Part shown: positions 27,900 through 37,284 of the stretch, one piece after another
Position numbering within the stretch: position 1 is the stretch's first letter
How the letters are laid out: the number at the start of each line of letters is the position of its first letter
Assembly: GCF_002277895.1 (NCBI RefSeq)
Contig: NZ_CP022998.1
Location: forward strand, 248,001 to 312,000
Direction of reading: 5' to 3'
DNA: 64,000 nt
Origin: Rhizobium sp. 11515TR
Lineage (GTDB): Bacteria; Pseudomonadota; Alphaproteobacteria; Rhizobiales; Rhizobiaceae
Position numbers and translations under genes: made by a program
The notes under the pieces: model-generated
What the model was told of the DNA's origin: nothing
Database searches by the model: none
Seen by the model: only the letters and a program-made list of their open reading frames with translations

Positions 27900-29132
27900 C
27901 TGGCCGAATCGCTTTTCGATATAATCGGTCACCAGCGCCTCGAAATCGGAAGCAATGTTCGGACCGCGCAGCGTCATGGCCTTCTGGCCGTCGATGAAGA
28001 CAGGGGCAGCCGGCGTCTCGCCGGTACCGGGCAGCGAAATGCCGATGTCGGCGTGCTTGCTTTCGCCCGGACCATTGACGATGCAGCCCATGACGGCGAC
28101 GTTCAGCGCCTCGACGCCCGGATATTTCTCGCGCCAGACCGGCATGTTCTTGCGGATATCGTTCTGGATGTTCTGCGCCAATTCCTGGAAGACCGTCGAG
28201 GTCGTGCGGCCACAGCCGGGACACGCCGCAACCACGGGAATGAACTGGCGGAAGCCCATGACCTGCAGCAATTCCTGCGCCACCTGCACCTCACGAGTGC
28301 GGTCGCCATTCGGCTCCGGTGTCAGCGAAACGCGGATCGTATCGCCGATACCATGCTGCAGCACATAGCCCATGGCGGCCGACGAAGCGACGATGCCCTT
28401 GGAGCCCATGCCGGCCTCGGTGAGGCCCAAATGCAGCGCATGGTCGGAACGCTCCGCCAGCATGGAATAGACGGCGATCAGATCCTGCACCTGGCTGACC
28501 TTGGCCGAGAGAATGATGCGGTTGCGCGGCAAGCCGATATCTTCTGCGAGATCGGCCGAGATCAGCGCCGACTGCACGATGGTCTCGCGCGTCACCTGCC
28601 TGGCCGAGAGCGGCGATCCCTCAGCAGCATTCTTGTCCATCAGCGCGGTCAAAAGATCCTGATCGAGCGAGCCCCAGTTGACGCCGATGCGCACCGGCTT
28701 GTCGTAGCGGATCGCCATCTCGATGATCTCGGCAAACTGCTTATCCTTCTTGTCCTTGAAGCCGACATTGCCGGGATTGATGCGGTATTTCGCCAGCGCC
28801 TCGGCGCAGGCCGGATGATCGGCCAGCAGCTTGTGGCCGATATAATGGAAATCGCCGATCAGCGGCACGTCCATACCGAGACGCAATAGCCGCTCGCGGA
28901 TCTTCGGCACGGCGGCAGCACTTTCATCGCGATCGACGGTGATGCGCACCAGTTCCGAGCCGGCTTTGTAGAGGGCGGCGACCTGAGCGACGGTCGAATC
29001 GACATCGGCCGTGTCGGTATTGGTCATGGACTGCACGACGACGGGCGCGCCGCCGCCGACGATCACGCCGCCGACATCGACGGCAACGGAGGAACGGCGC
29101 GGTTTCGGATCGAAATCGGTGGCGGACGACAT
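27879..29132 (-). CDS. ispG: 4-hydroxy-3-methylbut-2-en-1-yl diphosphate synthase
   Basis: Iron-sulfur enzyme of the MEP pathway converting MEcPP to HMBPP, 417 residues. The N-terminal TIM barrel begins [20 protein letters not shown] and contains RITVDRDE and IGVNWGSLD. The C-terminal [4Fe-4S] domain has CPGCGR and CIVNGPGE, giving the three cluster Cys and the catalytic Glu. Rhizobia depend on the MEP pathway for isoprenoids. It is monocistronic and converges with the LysE-type exporter. Confidence 0.96.
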   Translation of the reverse strand: MSSATDFDPKPRRSSVAVDVGGVIVGGGAPVVVQSMTNTDTADVDSTVAQVAALYKAGSELVRITVDRDESAAAVPKIRERLLRLGMDVPLIGDFHYIGHKLLADHPACAEALAKYRINPGNVGFKDKKDKQFAEIIEMAIRYDKPVRIGVNWGSLDQDLLTALMDKNAAEGSPLSARQVTRETIVQSALISADLAEDIGLPRNRIILSAKVSQVQDLIAVYSMLAERSDHALHLGLTEAGMGSKGIVASSAAMGYVLQHGIGDTIRVSLTPEPNGDRTREVQVAQELLQVMGFRQFIPVVAACPGCGRTTSTVFQELAQNIQNDIRKNMPVWREKYPGVEALNVAVMGCIVNGPGESKHADIGISLPGTGETPAAPVFIDGQKAMTLRGPNIASDFEALVTDYIEKRFGQKNVAAE

Positions 29133-29260
29133 GGAAAGCTCTCGCAGGCCTCGAAAATGGGGTGTCTTTCAGGTGGATCACGGAGCGGTCGTTGTCAACC
29201 GCTGCGACAATCTCTTTTGATCTGGCTGAGTTCAGCCGTTACCGCGCAAAAGCGACGAAA

Positions 29261-30460
29261 TTAATGCTTGGCATCCCCGATACCGTCGGCATAGCGTGCC
29301 AGCGACGACAATGCCAGCACGACGAGCAGCAGCACCGGTAGCGCCATCAGAACCGGCGAGAAGCCAACATGCTCGGCGGCAAAGCCGATCGCCGACGGCG
29401 CAACCAGCATACCGGAATAGCCGAGCGTCGTGACGACCGAAATGGCGATGCCCGGCTGCAGGCCTGGAATATTGCCGGCAGCGGAAAAGGCGATCGGCAC
29501 CATATTGGAAATGCCGATGCCGCAGAGCGCAAAGCCGAGAATGGCGATTTCCGCGTTCGGCGCGAGCGCCGCCGTCAGCATGCCGACGATGGCGAAGACC
29601 GTGCAGACCCGCAATGTTTTGATCGCGCCCAGCCAATCGCGGACGAAATCGCCGGCAAAACGCATAGTCGCCATGGTGGCGGAGAAAGCGGCGTAGCCGA
29701 AGCCGGAGAGCGCCACCGAGGCGCCCTTTTCCTGGCTGAGATAGAGTGCGCTCCAATCCAGAACCGCGCCTTCCGGCACCATGCAGAAGAGCGCGACGAT
29801 GCCGAGCAGCCAGGGCAGCGGGATCATCGGCAGCTTTGCCTTCGGCTTGGCCTCATCATGATGCGGCTGATCGCCGAGCACCATCGGCCAGGCAATGGCG
29901 AGGAGAAGCGCGGCAATTGCGGTCGAGGCTTCGGCATGGCCGAGAATGCCCCAGCGAGAAATCAGCAGTCCGCCGATCGCCGCGCCCAAAAGGCCGCCCA
30001 GGCTCCAGAAGGCATGGCAGGAGGACATGATCGCCCGGCGCATGGATTTTTCAACCGAGACGGCATTGGCATTCATGGCCACATCCATGGCGCCGATGAA
30101 ACCGCCGAAGAGAAAGAGCGCGATCGCCGCCGTCCAGACATTCGGCGCCAGCGTCAGCGCCAGGATCATCGGCAGCAGCAGCACCGCAAAGGCCTGCACG
30201 ACAACGCGTGAGCCGCGCACGGCGATCTGGGCGCCGGCGAGCGGCATCATGACGAGGGAGCCGACGCCGAAGATGAGGATCATCAGGCCGAGTTCGAATT
30301 TCGTCAGTTGCAGCCGCTCAGCGAATTCGGGAATTTTCGGTGCCCAGCAGCCGACCATGAAGCCGTTCATGAGAAACATCAGCGACACCGCAGCACGCGA
30401 TTTGGTGAAAAACGGGCTCCTGCGCTCCTTCAAGCCCTCCATTCTCGTCCCGTTGTCCAT
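29261..30460 (-). CDS. MFS transporter (YbjJ-like)
   Basis: Inner-membrane carrier with 12 predicted helices, 399 residues. The opening AAVSLMFLMNGFMVGCWAPKIP, GGFIGAMDVAMNANAV in helix 4 and SSCHAFWSLGGLLGAAIGG in helix 5 match the YbjJ-like subgroup. That subgroup is related to sugar-type MFS proteins and has few known substrates. The ATG at 30460 has GGAGGAATTTTC upstream, a strong ribosome-binding site, and is preferred over an earlier ATG 26 codons out. It is divergent from the EamA gene across about 140 bp. Confidence 0.87.
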   Translation of the reverse strand: MDNGTRMEGLKERRSPFFTKSRAAVSLMFLMNGFMVGCWAPKIPEFAERLQLTKFELGLMILIFGVGSLVMMPLAGAQIAVRGSRVVVQAFAVLLLPMILALTLAPNVWTAAIALFLFGGFIGAMDVAMNANAVSVEKSMRRAIMSSCHAFWSLGGLLGAAIGGLLISRWGILGHAEASTAIAALLLAIAWPMVLGDQPHHDEAKPKAKLPMIPLPWLLGIVALFCMVPEGAVLDWSALYLSQEKGASVALSGFGYAAFSATMATMRFAGDFVRDWLGAIKTLRVCTVFAIVGMLTAALAPNAEIAILGFALCGIGISNMVPIAFSAAGNIPGLQPGIAISVVTTLGYSGMLVAPSAIGFAAEHVGFSPVLMALPVLLLVVLALSSLARYADGIGDAKH

Positions 30461-30599
30461 GAAAATTCCTCCAAATTTGCGCCGCAGTCTATTTAAATCG
30501 ATTGAAATCTCAACGATCGAAAAAGCCGAAACGGTCACATTTCATCTCCGTCTGTTAAAGCGGAGGCAAAGACACCACAACCCCGAATAAATCATTCAT

Positions 30600-31586
30600 A
30601 TGTGCACGCCATCGGCAAAATGTCCTATTGACGCGGAAAAAGTAGGCTCCTATCGGTTGAGGCCTGAAAGATTCTTCGGTCGGCCCAACCGGGTCATCCT
30701 CTGGTGCACCCTCGTGAAAAACTCCATCGGCTATGGCATCCTGCTTACGGTGTTTGCCTACATGCTGTTCACTGCACATGATTCGGCGGTGAAGCTGCTC
30801 GTCGCCTCCATCCCCGTCTGGCAGGTCCTGTTCATCCGAAGCTGCACCATCCTTGCCGGCTGCTTCGTCTTCGAAGGCCCGGCGCTCGTCCACAAGGTGG
30901 CGCGCTCGCCGATCATCAAGCCGATGATCGTGCGCAGCGTCATCATCCTGATCGCCTGGATTTCCTATTATTCGGCGGCGTCCTATCTGCAGCTCGCCGA
31001 GGTGACGACGCTATACTACGCCGCTCCGATCGTCGGCACGATTCTCGCAACTATCGTGCTGCGCGAAAAAGTCACCGTCGCCCGCTGGATGGCGGTCGGC
31101 GTCGGCTTTTGCGGCGTGGTGATCGCCTCCAATCCTGTGGGGCTGTCGATCTCCTGGCCGGTCTATCTGGCGCTGCAGGCCGCCGTTCTCTGGGCATGCG
31201 GCATGGTGCTCCTGCGCAAGACGGCGCTGCACGAGAAGAGCCATATCCAGATGGCCGTCTCCAACATCCTGTTCATCATCCTGACCGCGGGCATGGCGAT
31301 CATCCACTGGCATACACCGACGCCGCTGCAGATCGTCCTGCTCGCCTTGACCGGCATCATCGCCGGCGCCGGTCAGCTCGCCCTCTTCGAAGGCATGCGC
31401 CAGGCTCCCGTCTCGGTATTGGCTCCGTTCGAATATACGTCTCTGGTCTGGGCCTTCCTGCTCGGCTACCTGATCTGGGGCGATATCCCCGGCGCCAATA
31501 CATTTATCGGCGCCATCCTGATCCTGAGCGCCGGCTTCATCATCATTATCAGCGAGAGGATGAAGCGGCGGACGGCGGCGGCTTGA
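30600..31586 (+). CDS. EamA/DMT-family transporter
   Basis: Drug/metabolite transporter superfamily protein with ten predicted membrane helices in two EamA repeats (helices from about residue 42 to the end). Typical elements are YYAAPIVGTILATIVLREKV at the end of repeat 1 and PFEYTSLVWAFLLGYLIWGD in repeat 2. The substrate is unknown. The start is uncertain: the first 40 residues are hydrophilic and unlike the family, and GTG at 30714 (VKNSIGYGILL) is an equally good start. No clear ribosome-binding site decides between them. Confidence 0.85.
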   Translation: MCTPSAKCPIDAEKVGSYRLRPERFFGRPNRVILWCTLVKNSIGYGILLTVFAYMLFTAHDSAVKLLVASIPVWQVLFIRSCTILAGCFVFEGPALVHKVARSPIIKPMIVRSVIILIAWISYYSAASYLQLAEVTTLYYAAPIVGTILATIVLREKVTVARWMAVGVGFCGVVIASNPVGLSISWPVYLALQAAVLWACGMVLLRKTALHEKSHIQMAVSNILFIILTAGMAIIHWHTPTPLQIVLLALTGIIAGAGQLALFEGMRQAPVSVLAPFEYTSLVWAFLLGYLIWGDIPGANTFIGAILILSAGFIIIISERMKRRTAAA

Positions 31587-31720
31587 TGGCAGCCGACACT
31601 ATTGCAATCATAAAAGCCTATATTCTATACAAACACATATATAGGTTGAGACTCGATCTCTTTTGCCAGGACATCGGAAAAGGCATCAGCATGGTGAACA
31701 TTGCAGCCTTCGAAGAGTGA

Positions 31721-32257
31721 TTGGAATTGGAATACCGCATAATCCCTGGCTGCATTATCTTCCTGAATGGCACATCCAGCGCAGGCAAATCGACCTTGGC
31801 AAAAGCACTGAGGGAAGTGCTGCCGGAGTTTTGCTATTATGCCTCGGATCAATTGGCCGATGCAGGTTTTCGGGCGTTGAAACATAACGCCGCCGCGGGG
31901 TCACCGGATGAGCGCAGCAGATTCTTCGATGGATTTCATCGCTCCATCGCTGCCTTCGCCAATGCCGGTAACGATCTGATTGTGGAGCATATCGTCGAGG
32001 AACAGAGCTGGGCCGACCACCTCGAAAGTTTGCTGGCGAATCTCGACGTGTTCTGGGTCGGTGTGCATGCACCGATCGAAGAGGTTGAACGTCGCGAGAG
32101 AGAACGTGGCAACCGCTATATCGGCGAAGCCCGTTACCATCTGAAGACGCACAATTACTGCCGGTACGACCTGGAAATCGACACCACCCGGCCGCTCGAC
32201 ACATTGGTGGCACTCATAGTCGAAGAATGGGAAAAGCGGCGCACGGCGGCGACTTGA
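31721..32257 (+). CDS. Chloramphenicol phosphotransferase-like P-loop kinase
   Basis: A 178-residue P-loop protein. Walker A is FLNGTSSAGKST (about 15-26), followed by YYASDQLADAGF, a candidate substrate pocket, and DLIVEHIVEE. The lid region is ERRERERGNRYIGEARYHL. This is the layout of chloramphenicol 3-O-phosphotransferase and its uncharacterised relatives, so the target could be an antibiotic or a metabolite. The start is TTG. Directly upstream, in the same frame, is ATGGTGAACATT ... ending in TGA (31691-31720), a nine-residue frame that stops just before the TTG. Confidence 0.75.
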   Translation: MELEYRIIPGCIIFLNGTSSAGKSTLAKALREVLPEFCYYASDQLADAGFRALKHNAAAGSPDERSRFFDGFHRSIAAFANAGNDLIVEHIVEEQSWADHLESLLANLDVFWVGVHAPIEEVERRERERGNRYIGEARYHLKTHNYCRYDLEIDTTRPLDTLVALIVEEWEKRRTAAT

Positions 32258-32339
32258 ACCGGATCAACGCGTTTTCCGCAGGCACAAGCGCAAACCGCCA
32301 GTCGAGCGAAGCTTCCAACCCGCAACGAGAAGTCGCATT

Positions 32340-33413
32340 TCACTCCGCCACGGCGGCAGTTCCCTCGACGAGTTTCGGCCGCCGCATCAAAAGAGCCTGC
32401 ATCGGCCGCTCGAAGAACTTGAGAAGCGCCACCGAGATCCCGATCGTGCAAAGCGTGACCAGCGCCAATATCCCGGTCACAACGGGCAGGGAGAAGTGCT
32501 TGCCCAACAATTTGACCGGAAGCTGAAACGTGTAGGGGTGAATGAGATAGAGCGAGTAGGACGCATCTCCCAGCAGAACCAGAACGGCCCAAAGTTTCCC
32601 GGACGGCAGCCGCATGAGCAGGAAGCCAGCGACGAAGAGGACCGCAAACAGGCTTGAGGCAAAGAGACTGGGACCGGCAAGTGTCACGATGAAGAAGTAA
32701 GCCCCGCATGCCAGGAGAACGAGCACGAAGGCGGCAGCATTCGATCCGCTCCTGATGGCGCTGTAAGCCGAATATGCCTTGTGAAGCATCATGCCGAGAA
32801 CGAATTCGATCAATATCGGATTTGTATAGAAACGCCATTCGACAGATCCCGTGGGCCAAATCTCATGTAGCGCGATCAGGAAGAGGATGGCTGCGGAGGC
32901 GAACCAGGTTGCCCTGGCGCCAAAGATCAGGCAGGCGCCGTAGATCAGGTAGAAAAACACCTCGTAACAAAGCGTCCAGCCCAGGAAAAGGATCGGTTGT
33001 ACGGCGCCTCCGCTTTTCTGATAAGGGATGAAAAGCAGGGATTTGACGACTGTGTCCACCGTCACCACAGTCGAATTGAGCAGGTTGGGCTTCACGAGCG
33101 CAATCAAGACGATCACCAGCGTCAGCAACCAATAGAGCGGAACTATTCTCGCAACGCGCTTGCGTGCGAAATAGACAAGCCCGCGTCCCGGATCGGAGGA
33201 ATAGCTGATGATGAAGCCGCTCAGGACGAAGAAAATGTCGACGCCGGCAGCACCCATGTCGAAATAATTGCGATCGACATGGTACTCGAGCACAAGCGTG
33301 CGTCCGAAATGAAAGAGAACGACGGAGAAGGCGGCCACAAACCGGAGAAACTGGAGAGAGTCCAATTGTTTCGAGTTTGACCGCCGCATGGAAAGCACCT
33401 GTTCGTTAACCAT
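32340..33413 (-). CDS. Acyltransferase 3 family membrane O-acyltransferase
   Basis: Integral-membrane acyltransferase of about 357 residues with about ten helices. It has the family signature LQFLRFVAAFSVVLFHFG near the start (catalytic His in helix 1), FDMGAAGVDIFFVLSGFIIS and the conserved RIVPLYW. LGDASYSLYLIHPYTF near the end is also typical. Such proteins acetylate exopolysaccharide, LPS or Nod-factor-like glycans. The ATG at 33413 overlaps the end of the SGNH esterase gene by 8 bp, which argues for translational coupling with it. Confidence 0.9.
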   Translation of the reverse strand: MVNEQVLSMRRSNSKQLDSLQFLRFVAAFSVVLFHFGRTLVLEYHVDRNYFDMGAAGVDIFFVLSGFIISYSSDPGRGLVYFARKRVARIVPLYWLLTLVIVLIALVKPNLLNSTVVTVDTVVKSLLFIPYQKSGGAVQPILFLGWTLCYEVFFYLIYGACLIFGARATWFASAAILFLIALHEIWPTGSVEWRFYTNPILIEFVLGMMLHKAYSAYSAIRSGSNAAAFVLVLLACGAYFFIVTLAGPSLFASSLFAVLFVAGFLLMRLPSGKLWAVLVLLGDASYSLYLIHPYTFQLPVKLLGKHFSLPVVTGILALVTLCTIGISVALLKFFERPMQALLMRRPKLVEGTAAVAE

Positions 33414-34473
33414 GACGGCCCCGATCCGCTTTGATTGCTTGTTCCAACACATCCGCCATTGCCGCCTGCGTGCTGCGGCTTGGATGCCAGTTGCATCCAA
33501 AATCCTTCGGTTTGACACGTAAATTCAGATATCGCAGGCGACTTTCGCCTTTCGCGGCGCTCGTCTGGACGACGGCCTTGATTGCTTTCTCCGCCGTATC
33601 GAAATCCTTCTGAGGCATCATCGGCCCGAGCGCGGCGTAGAGATACGCTTTTGGAAACTGATATCTGAGCCTGGAGAGAAGCTTGGCGTATTCCCCGCCG
33701 AAATCGTCGGGATTCTTGCCGTCCGAAAAATCGTTCGTCCCTAGATTGATGACGACCGTGGAAACGTGCTCGTCAGGAAGACCAGGTGCGCCGCTTCTCA
33801 ACAGCGTCCCATTGTCGATGACGTCAAGCATGGTTTTCGTGCCCTTGCGAGCACGCGAAAGGCCGATTCCCGAAACCGCGAGCGTCGTAAGCTCCATCCC
33901 GAGGCTACGCGCTGCGACGGCGGCATATGTCAGATATTGATTTTCAGTTCCGGGGGTAAATTTGCATCCGGGACCGGCACCCTCGACGCCATAGCCTGCA
34001 GTGATGGAGTCTCCTATTGCCACCATCTCGTCGCTCGACGCTTCCGCTGGGCGGAACGACCCGTCGGTTTCGGCGGAAACGAATATGGTATCGCCAACCC
34101 ATCCTTCGGTGCGGCGCGTCGCGCGAACGCTATGGACGCCTCGCTGCAAACCATCGGCAAGCTGGTATCGGTGCTGCCCCGCCTGCAGATCAAGGCGCTG
34201 AGGAACGCCGTCCAATTCGATCTCCAGGCTGTTTTGCCCGGTATCAACGAGGGTAACCGAGAGCGAGGCACCTTCGAAACGCAGCGCAAAACCGCTACCG
34301 GGCCAGCCAAAAGCCGCATCGCTGGCCGCAACGCGGCCGATCCATTTCGACGGCCGCTCGATCGTTTCCGCCGCAAAGGTCGGCATGAATGCCAACACGC
34401 TCAGAAGAAGTGACGCAGCCACGACGTGAAGCTCACGAACCAGCCAAGGCCGCCAGCGCGCAATGATGGGCAA
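33406..34473 (-). CDS. Exported SGNH/GDSL esterase, CE2-like
   Basis: A 355-residue secreted hydrolase. A signal peptide (VVAASLLLSVLAFMPTFAAE) is followed by a beta-sandwich domain (about 40-135), then the SGNH domain with block I GDSITAGYG (Ser nucleophile near 155), block III NLGTNDFSDG and the catalytic D-x-x-H region CNWHPSRS. This two-domain order is that of carbohydrate esterase family 2, acetyl-xylan-type deacetylases. It is the first gene of a two-gene unit with an acyltransferase, suggesting addition and removal of O-acyl groups on a surface glycan. Confidence 0.88.
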   Translation of the reverse strand: MPIIARWRPWLVRELHVVAASLLLSVLAFMPTFAAETIERPSKWIGRVAASDAAFGWPGSGFALRFEGASLSVTLVDTGQNSLEIELDGVPQRLDLQAGQHRYQLADGLQRGVHSVRATRRTEGWVGDTIFVSAETDGSFRPAEASSDEMVAIGDSITAGYGVEGAGPGCKFTPGTENQYLTYAAVAARSLGMELTTLAVSGIGLSRARKGTKTMLDVIDNGTLLRSGAPGLPDEHVSTVVINLGTNDFSDGKNPDDFGGEYAKLLSRLRYQFPKAYLYAALGPMMPQKDFDTAEKAIKAVVQTSAAKGESRLRYLNLRVKPKDFGCNWHPSRSTQAAMADVLEQAIKADRGRHG

Positions 34474-34900
34474 CTCGTCACCTCTTCGGGCTGTGTTAGA
34501 TCAATTCCCGCACCGCAATTCCTAATAGAAACGCATTTTGATTGCCGCCGGGCCCTCCGGCGGACCGACAGGAGACGTTGATAGCGCGCATGCCCTGCAT
34601 GAATAGTGCCGCACCAAATACACAACCAAATGTTGTAGAGAGACAACATTGAGAGAAATGGAGCAACATTTGGAGAAGTAGGGCAATATCGAGAATTGTC
34701 ACTATGCTGCGCTGCCACATTGGTCGGCAATTATCGACGGAGATGGAAGCCTCGCTTCTCCTGACGGCTCGCTCCGCTGTTCTTTGAGAAAAATATTCGC
34801 AATTGCCCATTTATCTCGCAGTTTTCTACGCTTTCGCGATGCAATTTTTCTGCGATGTATGCGACATTGAATGAAACCGCTCCAGAAACGGAAGAGAACG
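34474..34900. other. Gene-free stretch between the esterase and the amino acid importer
   Basis: This 427-bp gap separates divergent units and is A+T-richer than its flanks. It contains three half-sites of a repeated motif at 34626-34673 (separate entry). An in-frame ATG at 34871 could extend the downstream binding protein by 10 residues. Confidence 0.5.
34626..34673. promoter_or_regulatory. Candidate operator: three AATGTTG half-sites
   Basis: CCAAATGTTGT (34626-34636), ACAACATT (34643-34650) and CAACATTTGG (34664-34673). Half-sites 1 and 2 form a perfect 8-bp inverted repeat with 6 bp between; half-sites 1 and 3 form a perfect 10-bp inverted repeat (CCAAATGTTG / CAACATTTGG). Half-sites 2 and 3 are in the same orientation, two turns apart. 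It lies between divergent units. Confidence 0.5.
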
Positions 34901-35674
34901 ATGAACTGGTTGAAGACTGTTGCCGCCGCCGCCCTCGTGCAGGCTGCGTTCCTGCTCCCCGCCCATGCCGGCGAAAACCTCAAGGCGATCCAGTCGGCCG
35001 GCGTATTCAAGGTCGGCACGGAGGGCACCTATGCGCCCTTCACCTTTCATGACGAGAGCGGCAAGCTGACCGGCTTCGATGTCGAGATCGCGGAAGCCAT
35101 CGCGGGCAAGCTCGGCGTCAAGGTGCAGTTCCTGGAAGGCAAGTGGGATGGCCTGATCGCCGGCCTCGATGCCAACCGCTACGATGCCGTCATCAACGAA
35201 GTCGGCGTCACAGAGGCCCGCAAGAAGAAGTATGACTTCTCCGAGCCCTATATAGCCTCCAAGGCGGTGCTGATCGTCAAGGACAGCAACACCGGCATCA
35301 AGGATTTCGCCGATCTCAAGGGCAAGAAGGCGGCACAGTCGCTGACCAGCAACTTCGGCAAGCTCGCAACCGAATCGGGCGCCGAACTCGTCGGCACTGA
35401 CGGTTTCGACCAGTCGATCCAGCTCGTGCTGACCGGCCGCGCCGATGCGACCATCAACGACAGCCTCTCCTTCCTCGATTTCAAGAAGCACAAGCCCGAC
35501 GCGCCGGTGAAGATCGTCGCCCAGCAGGCCAATGCCGATTTCTCTGCCGTCATCATCCGCAAGGGCGAGCCGGAACTGCTTGATGCGATCAACAAGGCGC
35601 TGGCCGACATCAAGGCCGACGGCACCTATGACAAGATCTCCAAGAAATACTTCGGCCAGGACGTTTCGAAGTAA
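34901..35674 (+). CDS. Polar amino acid ABC transporter, substrate-binding protein (cystine-like)
   Basis: Periplasmic binding protein of family 3, about 257 residues. A signal peptide ends LLPAHAGE, followed by GVFKVGTEGTYAPFTFHDES, GFDVEIAEAIAGKLG and the ligand-region WDGLIAGLDANRYDAVIN. The pattern is closest to cystine-binding TcyA/TcyJ proteins, which is an inference. The ATG at 34901 has GGAAGAG just upstream; ATG 34871 is possible. A stable hairpin follows before the permease gene. Confidence 0.88.
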   Translation: MNWLKTVAAAALVQAAFLLPAHAGENLKAIQSAGVFKVGTEGTYAPFTFHDESGKLTGFDVEIAEAIAGKLGVKVQFLEGKWDGLIAGLDANRYDAVINEVGVTEARKKKYDFSEPYIASKAVLIVKDSNTGIKDFADLKGKKAAQSLTSNFGKLATESGAELVGTDGFDQSIQLVLTGRADATINDSLSFLDFKKHKPDAPVKIVAQQANADFSAVIIRKGEPELLDAINKALADIKADGTYDKISKKYFGQDVSK

Positions 35675-35709
35675 GAAGGCATAGGCAGAGACATAAAACT
35701 GTGAAAAAG

Positions 35710-35737
35710 ATGCGTCCGGGGTCACCTCCGGACGCAT
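35710..35737 (+). terminator. Intercistronic hairpin after the binding-protein gene
   Basis: Perfect 10-bp stem ATGCGTCCGG (35710-35719) / CCGGACGCAT (35728-35737) without a strong T-tract. This position is typical for partial termination or 3'-end protection that keeps binding protein in excess over the membrane parts. Confidence 0.65.
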
Positions 35738-35759
35738 TCTCTTATCGAAAGGCTTCTCC

Positions 35760-36440
35760 TTGGAGCATTGGCTGCAACTGATGTGGGAGTCACTGGGCAC
35801 GCTGCTTTGGGCAGGGCTCGTCTTCACCATCCCGCTCACCTTGATCACCTTCGTGCTTGGCCTTCTGCTCGGCCTGCTCACCGCCGTCGTCAGGCTGTTC
35901 GCGCCAGCGCCGTTCGTGGCCATCGCCCGCTTCTATGTCTGGGTGATCCGCGGCACGCCGCTTCTGGTGCAGCTCTTCGTCATTTTCTACGGCCTGCCGA
36001 GCCTGGGCATCCTGCTCGACGCCTTTCCCGCCGCCATCATCGGCTTTACGCTGAGCGTCGGCGCCTATACGTCCGAGATCATCCGCGCCGTCATTTCCTC
36101 CGTGCCGAAAGGTCAGTGGGAAGCCGCCTATTCGATCGGCATGAACTGGCGCCAGGCCATGAGCCGCACCATCCTCCCGCAGGCAGCCCGCGTCGCGGTG
36201 CCGCCCCTGTCGAACACCTTCATTTCGCTGGTCAAGGATACGTCGCTCGCCGCCGCCATCACCGTGCCCGAGCTGTTCCAGGCCGCGCAGCGCATCGTGG
36301 CGACGACCTATGAGCCGCTGATCCTCTATATCGAGGCCGCCATCATCTATCTCGTGCTCAGCACCTTTCTTTCGACGCTGCAGGGCTACCTCGAACGCCG
36401 CTTCGCCCGCTCGGGCGGCACGCTGGAGGCACAGGCATGA
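35760..36440 (+). CDS. Polar amino acid ABC transporter, permease
   Basis: A 226-residue inner-membrane protein of the HisM/TcyB type with about five helices. It has RGTPLLVQLFVIFYGLPSLG in the second half and the EAA loop EAAYSIGMNWRQAMSRTILPQA that docks to the ATPase. It starts with TTG (MEHWLQLMW), with AAGG about 8 nt upstream; ATG 21 bp later is the alternative. It overlaps the ATPase gene by 4 bp. The substrate is inferred from the binding protein. Confidence 0.9.
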   Translation: MEHWLQLMWESLGTLLWAGLVFTIPLTLITFVLGLLLGLLTAVVRLFAPAPFVAIARFYVWVIRGTPLLVQLFVIFYGLPSLGILLDAFPAAIIGFTLSVGAYTSEIIRAVISSVPKGQWEAAYSIGMNWRQAMSRTILPQAARVAVPPLSNTFISLVKDTSLAAAITVPELFQAAQRIVATTYEPLILYIEAAIIYLVLSTFLSTLQGYLERRFARSGGTLEAQA

Positions 36441-37198
36441 TCGAGCTTTCGCATATCGAAAAACGCTTCGGCGACATTGTCATCCTCAAGGATATTAGCC
36501 TGATGATCCCCGAGGGAACGGTGACGGCACTTGTAGGCCCCTCGGGCGGTGGCAAGAGCACGCTGCTTCGCTGCATCAACCTTTTGGAAATCCCGACCGC
36601 CGGAACGATCCGCATCGGAGGGGAGACGGCCACCTTCCAGCCGGGCAAGAAGCCGTCCTGGCAGGACATCCAGAAGATCCGCCGCCAGACGGGCATGGTC
36701 TTCCAGAATTTCCAGCTCTTTCCGCATCAGACCGCAATCCAGAACGTCATGGAGGGCCTGACGACCGTGCTGCGCTGGCCTCAGGATAAGGCCCGCGCCC
36801 GCGCCGTCGAGCTTCTGACCAAGGTCGGCATGGCACACAAGATCGATGCCTGGCCCTCGACGCTCTCGGGCGGCCAGCAGCAGCGCGTCGCCATCGCCCG
36901 GGCGCTCGCCCCCTCACCGCGCGTGCTGCTCTGTGACGAACCCACATCGGCGCTCGATCCGGAACTGGCGGCCGAAGTAGTCGACGTGCTGGGCAAGCTC
37001 GCCAACGAAGGCACGACCATGGTCATGGCAACGCATGACCTGCGGCTTGCCTCGAAGATCGCCAACAACGTCGTGTTCCTGGAGGCGGGCAACATCGTCG
37101 AGACCGGCTCCTCGCGCAATATCTTCTCCAATCCGGCACAGGAGCGGACGAAGCAATTCATTTCGACGCTGAATTCCGGGCTCAGCTACGATATTTGA
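36437..37198 (+). CDS. Polar amino acid ABC transporter, ATP-binding protein
   Basis: A 253-residue ATPase with Walker A GPSGGGKST (about 35-43), the Q-loop in VFQNFQLFPH, signature LSGGQQQRV, Walker [14 protein letters not shown] and switch ATHD. It starts ATGA over the stop of the permease gene, so the two are coupled. It completes the three-gene importer. No terminator is seen before the leader-peptide region of the next gene. Confidence 0.92.
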   Translation: MIELSHIEKRFGDIVILKDISLMIPEGTVTALVGPSGGGKSTLLRCINLLEIPTAGTIRIGGETATFQPGKKPSWQDIQKIRRQTGMVFQNFQLFPHQTAIQNVMEGLTTVLRWPQDKARARAVELLTKVGMAHKIDAWPSTLSGGQQQRVAIARALAPSPRVLLCDEPTSALDPELAAEVVDVLGKLANEGTTMVMATHDLRLASKIANNVVFLEAGNIVETGSSRNIFSNPAQERTKQFISTLNSGLSYDI

Positions 37199-37284
37199 GC
37201 CGCCGGCCCCGCATCGAAAAGCGATCCTGCCTTGGAGCAGGTCGCGCATTGACGCTGGGCCGCTTTGCGGTTAGCTCTAATGCC

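Noticed and set aside
30600-30713. Hydrophilic N-terminal 38 residues of the EamA protein as a separate domain
   Set aside because: No known domain; more likely an annotation artefact of an early ATG, with the real start possibly at GTG 30714.
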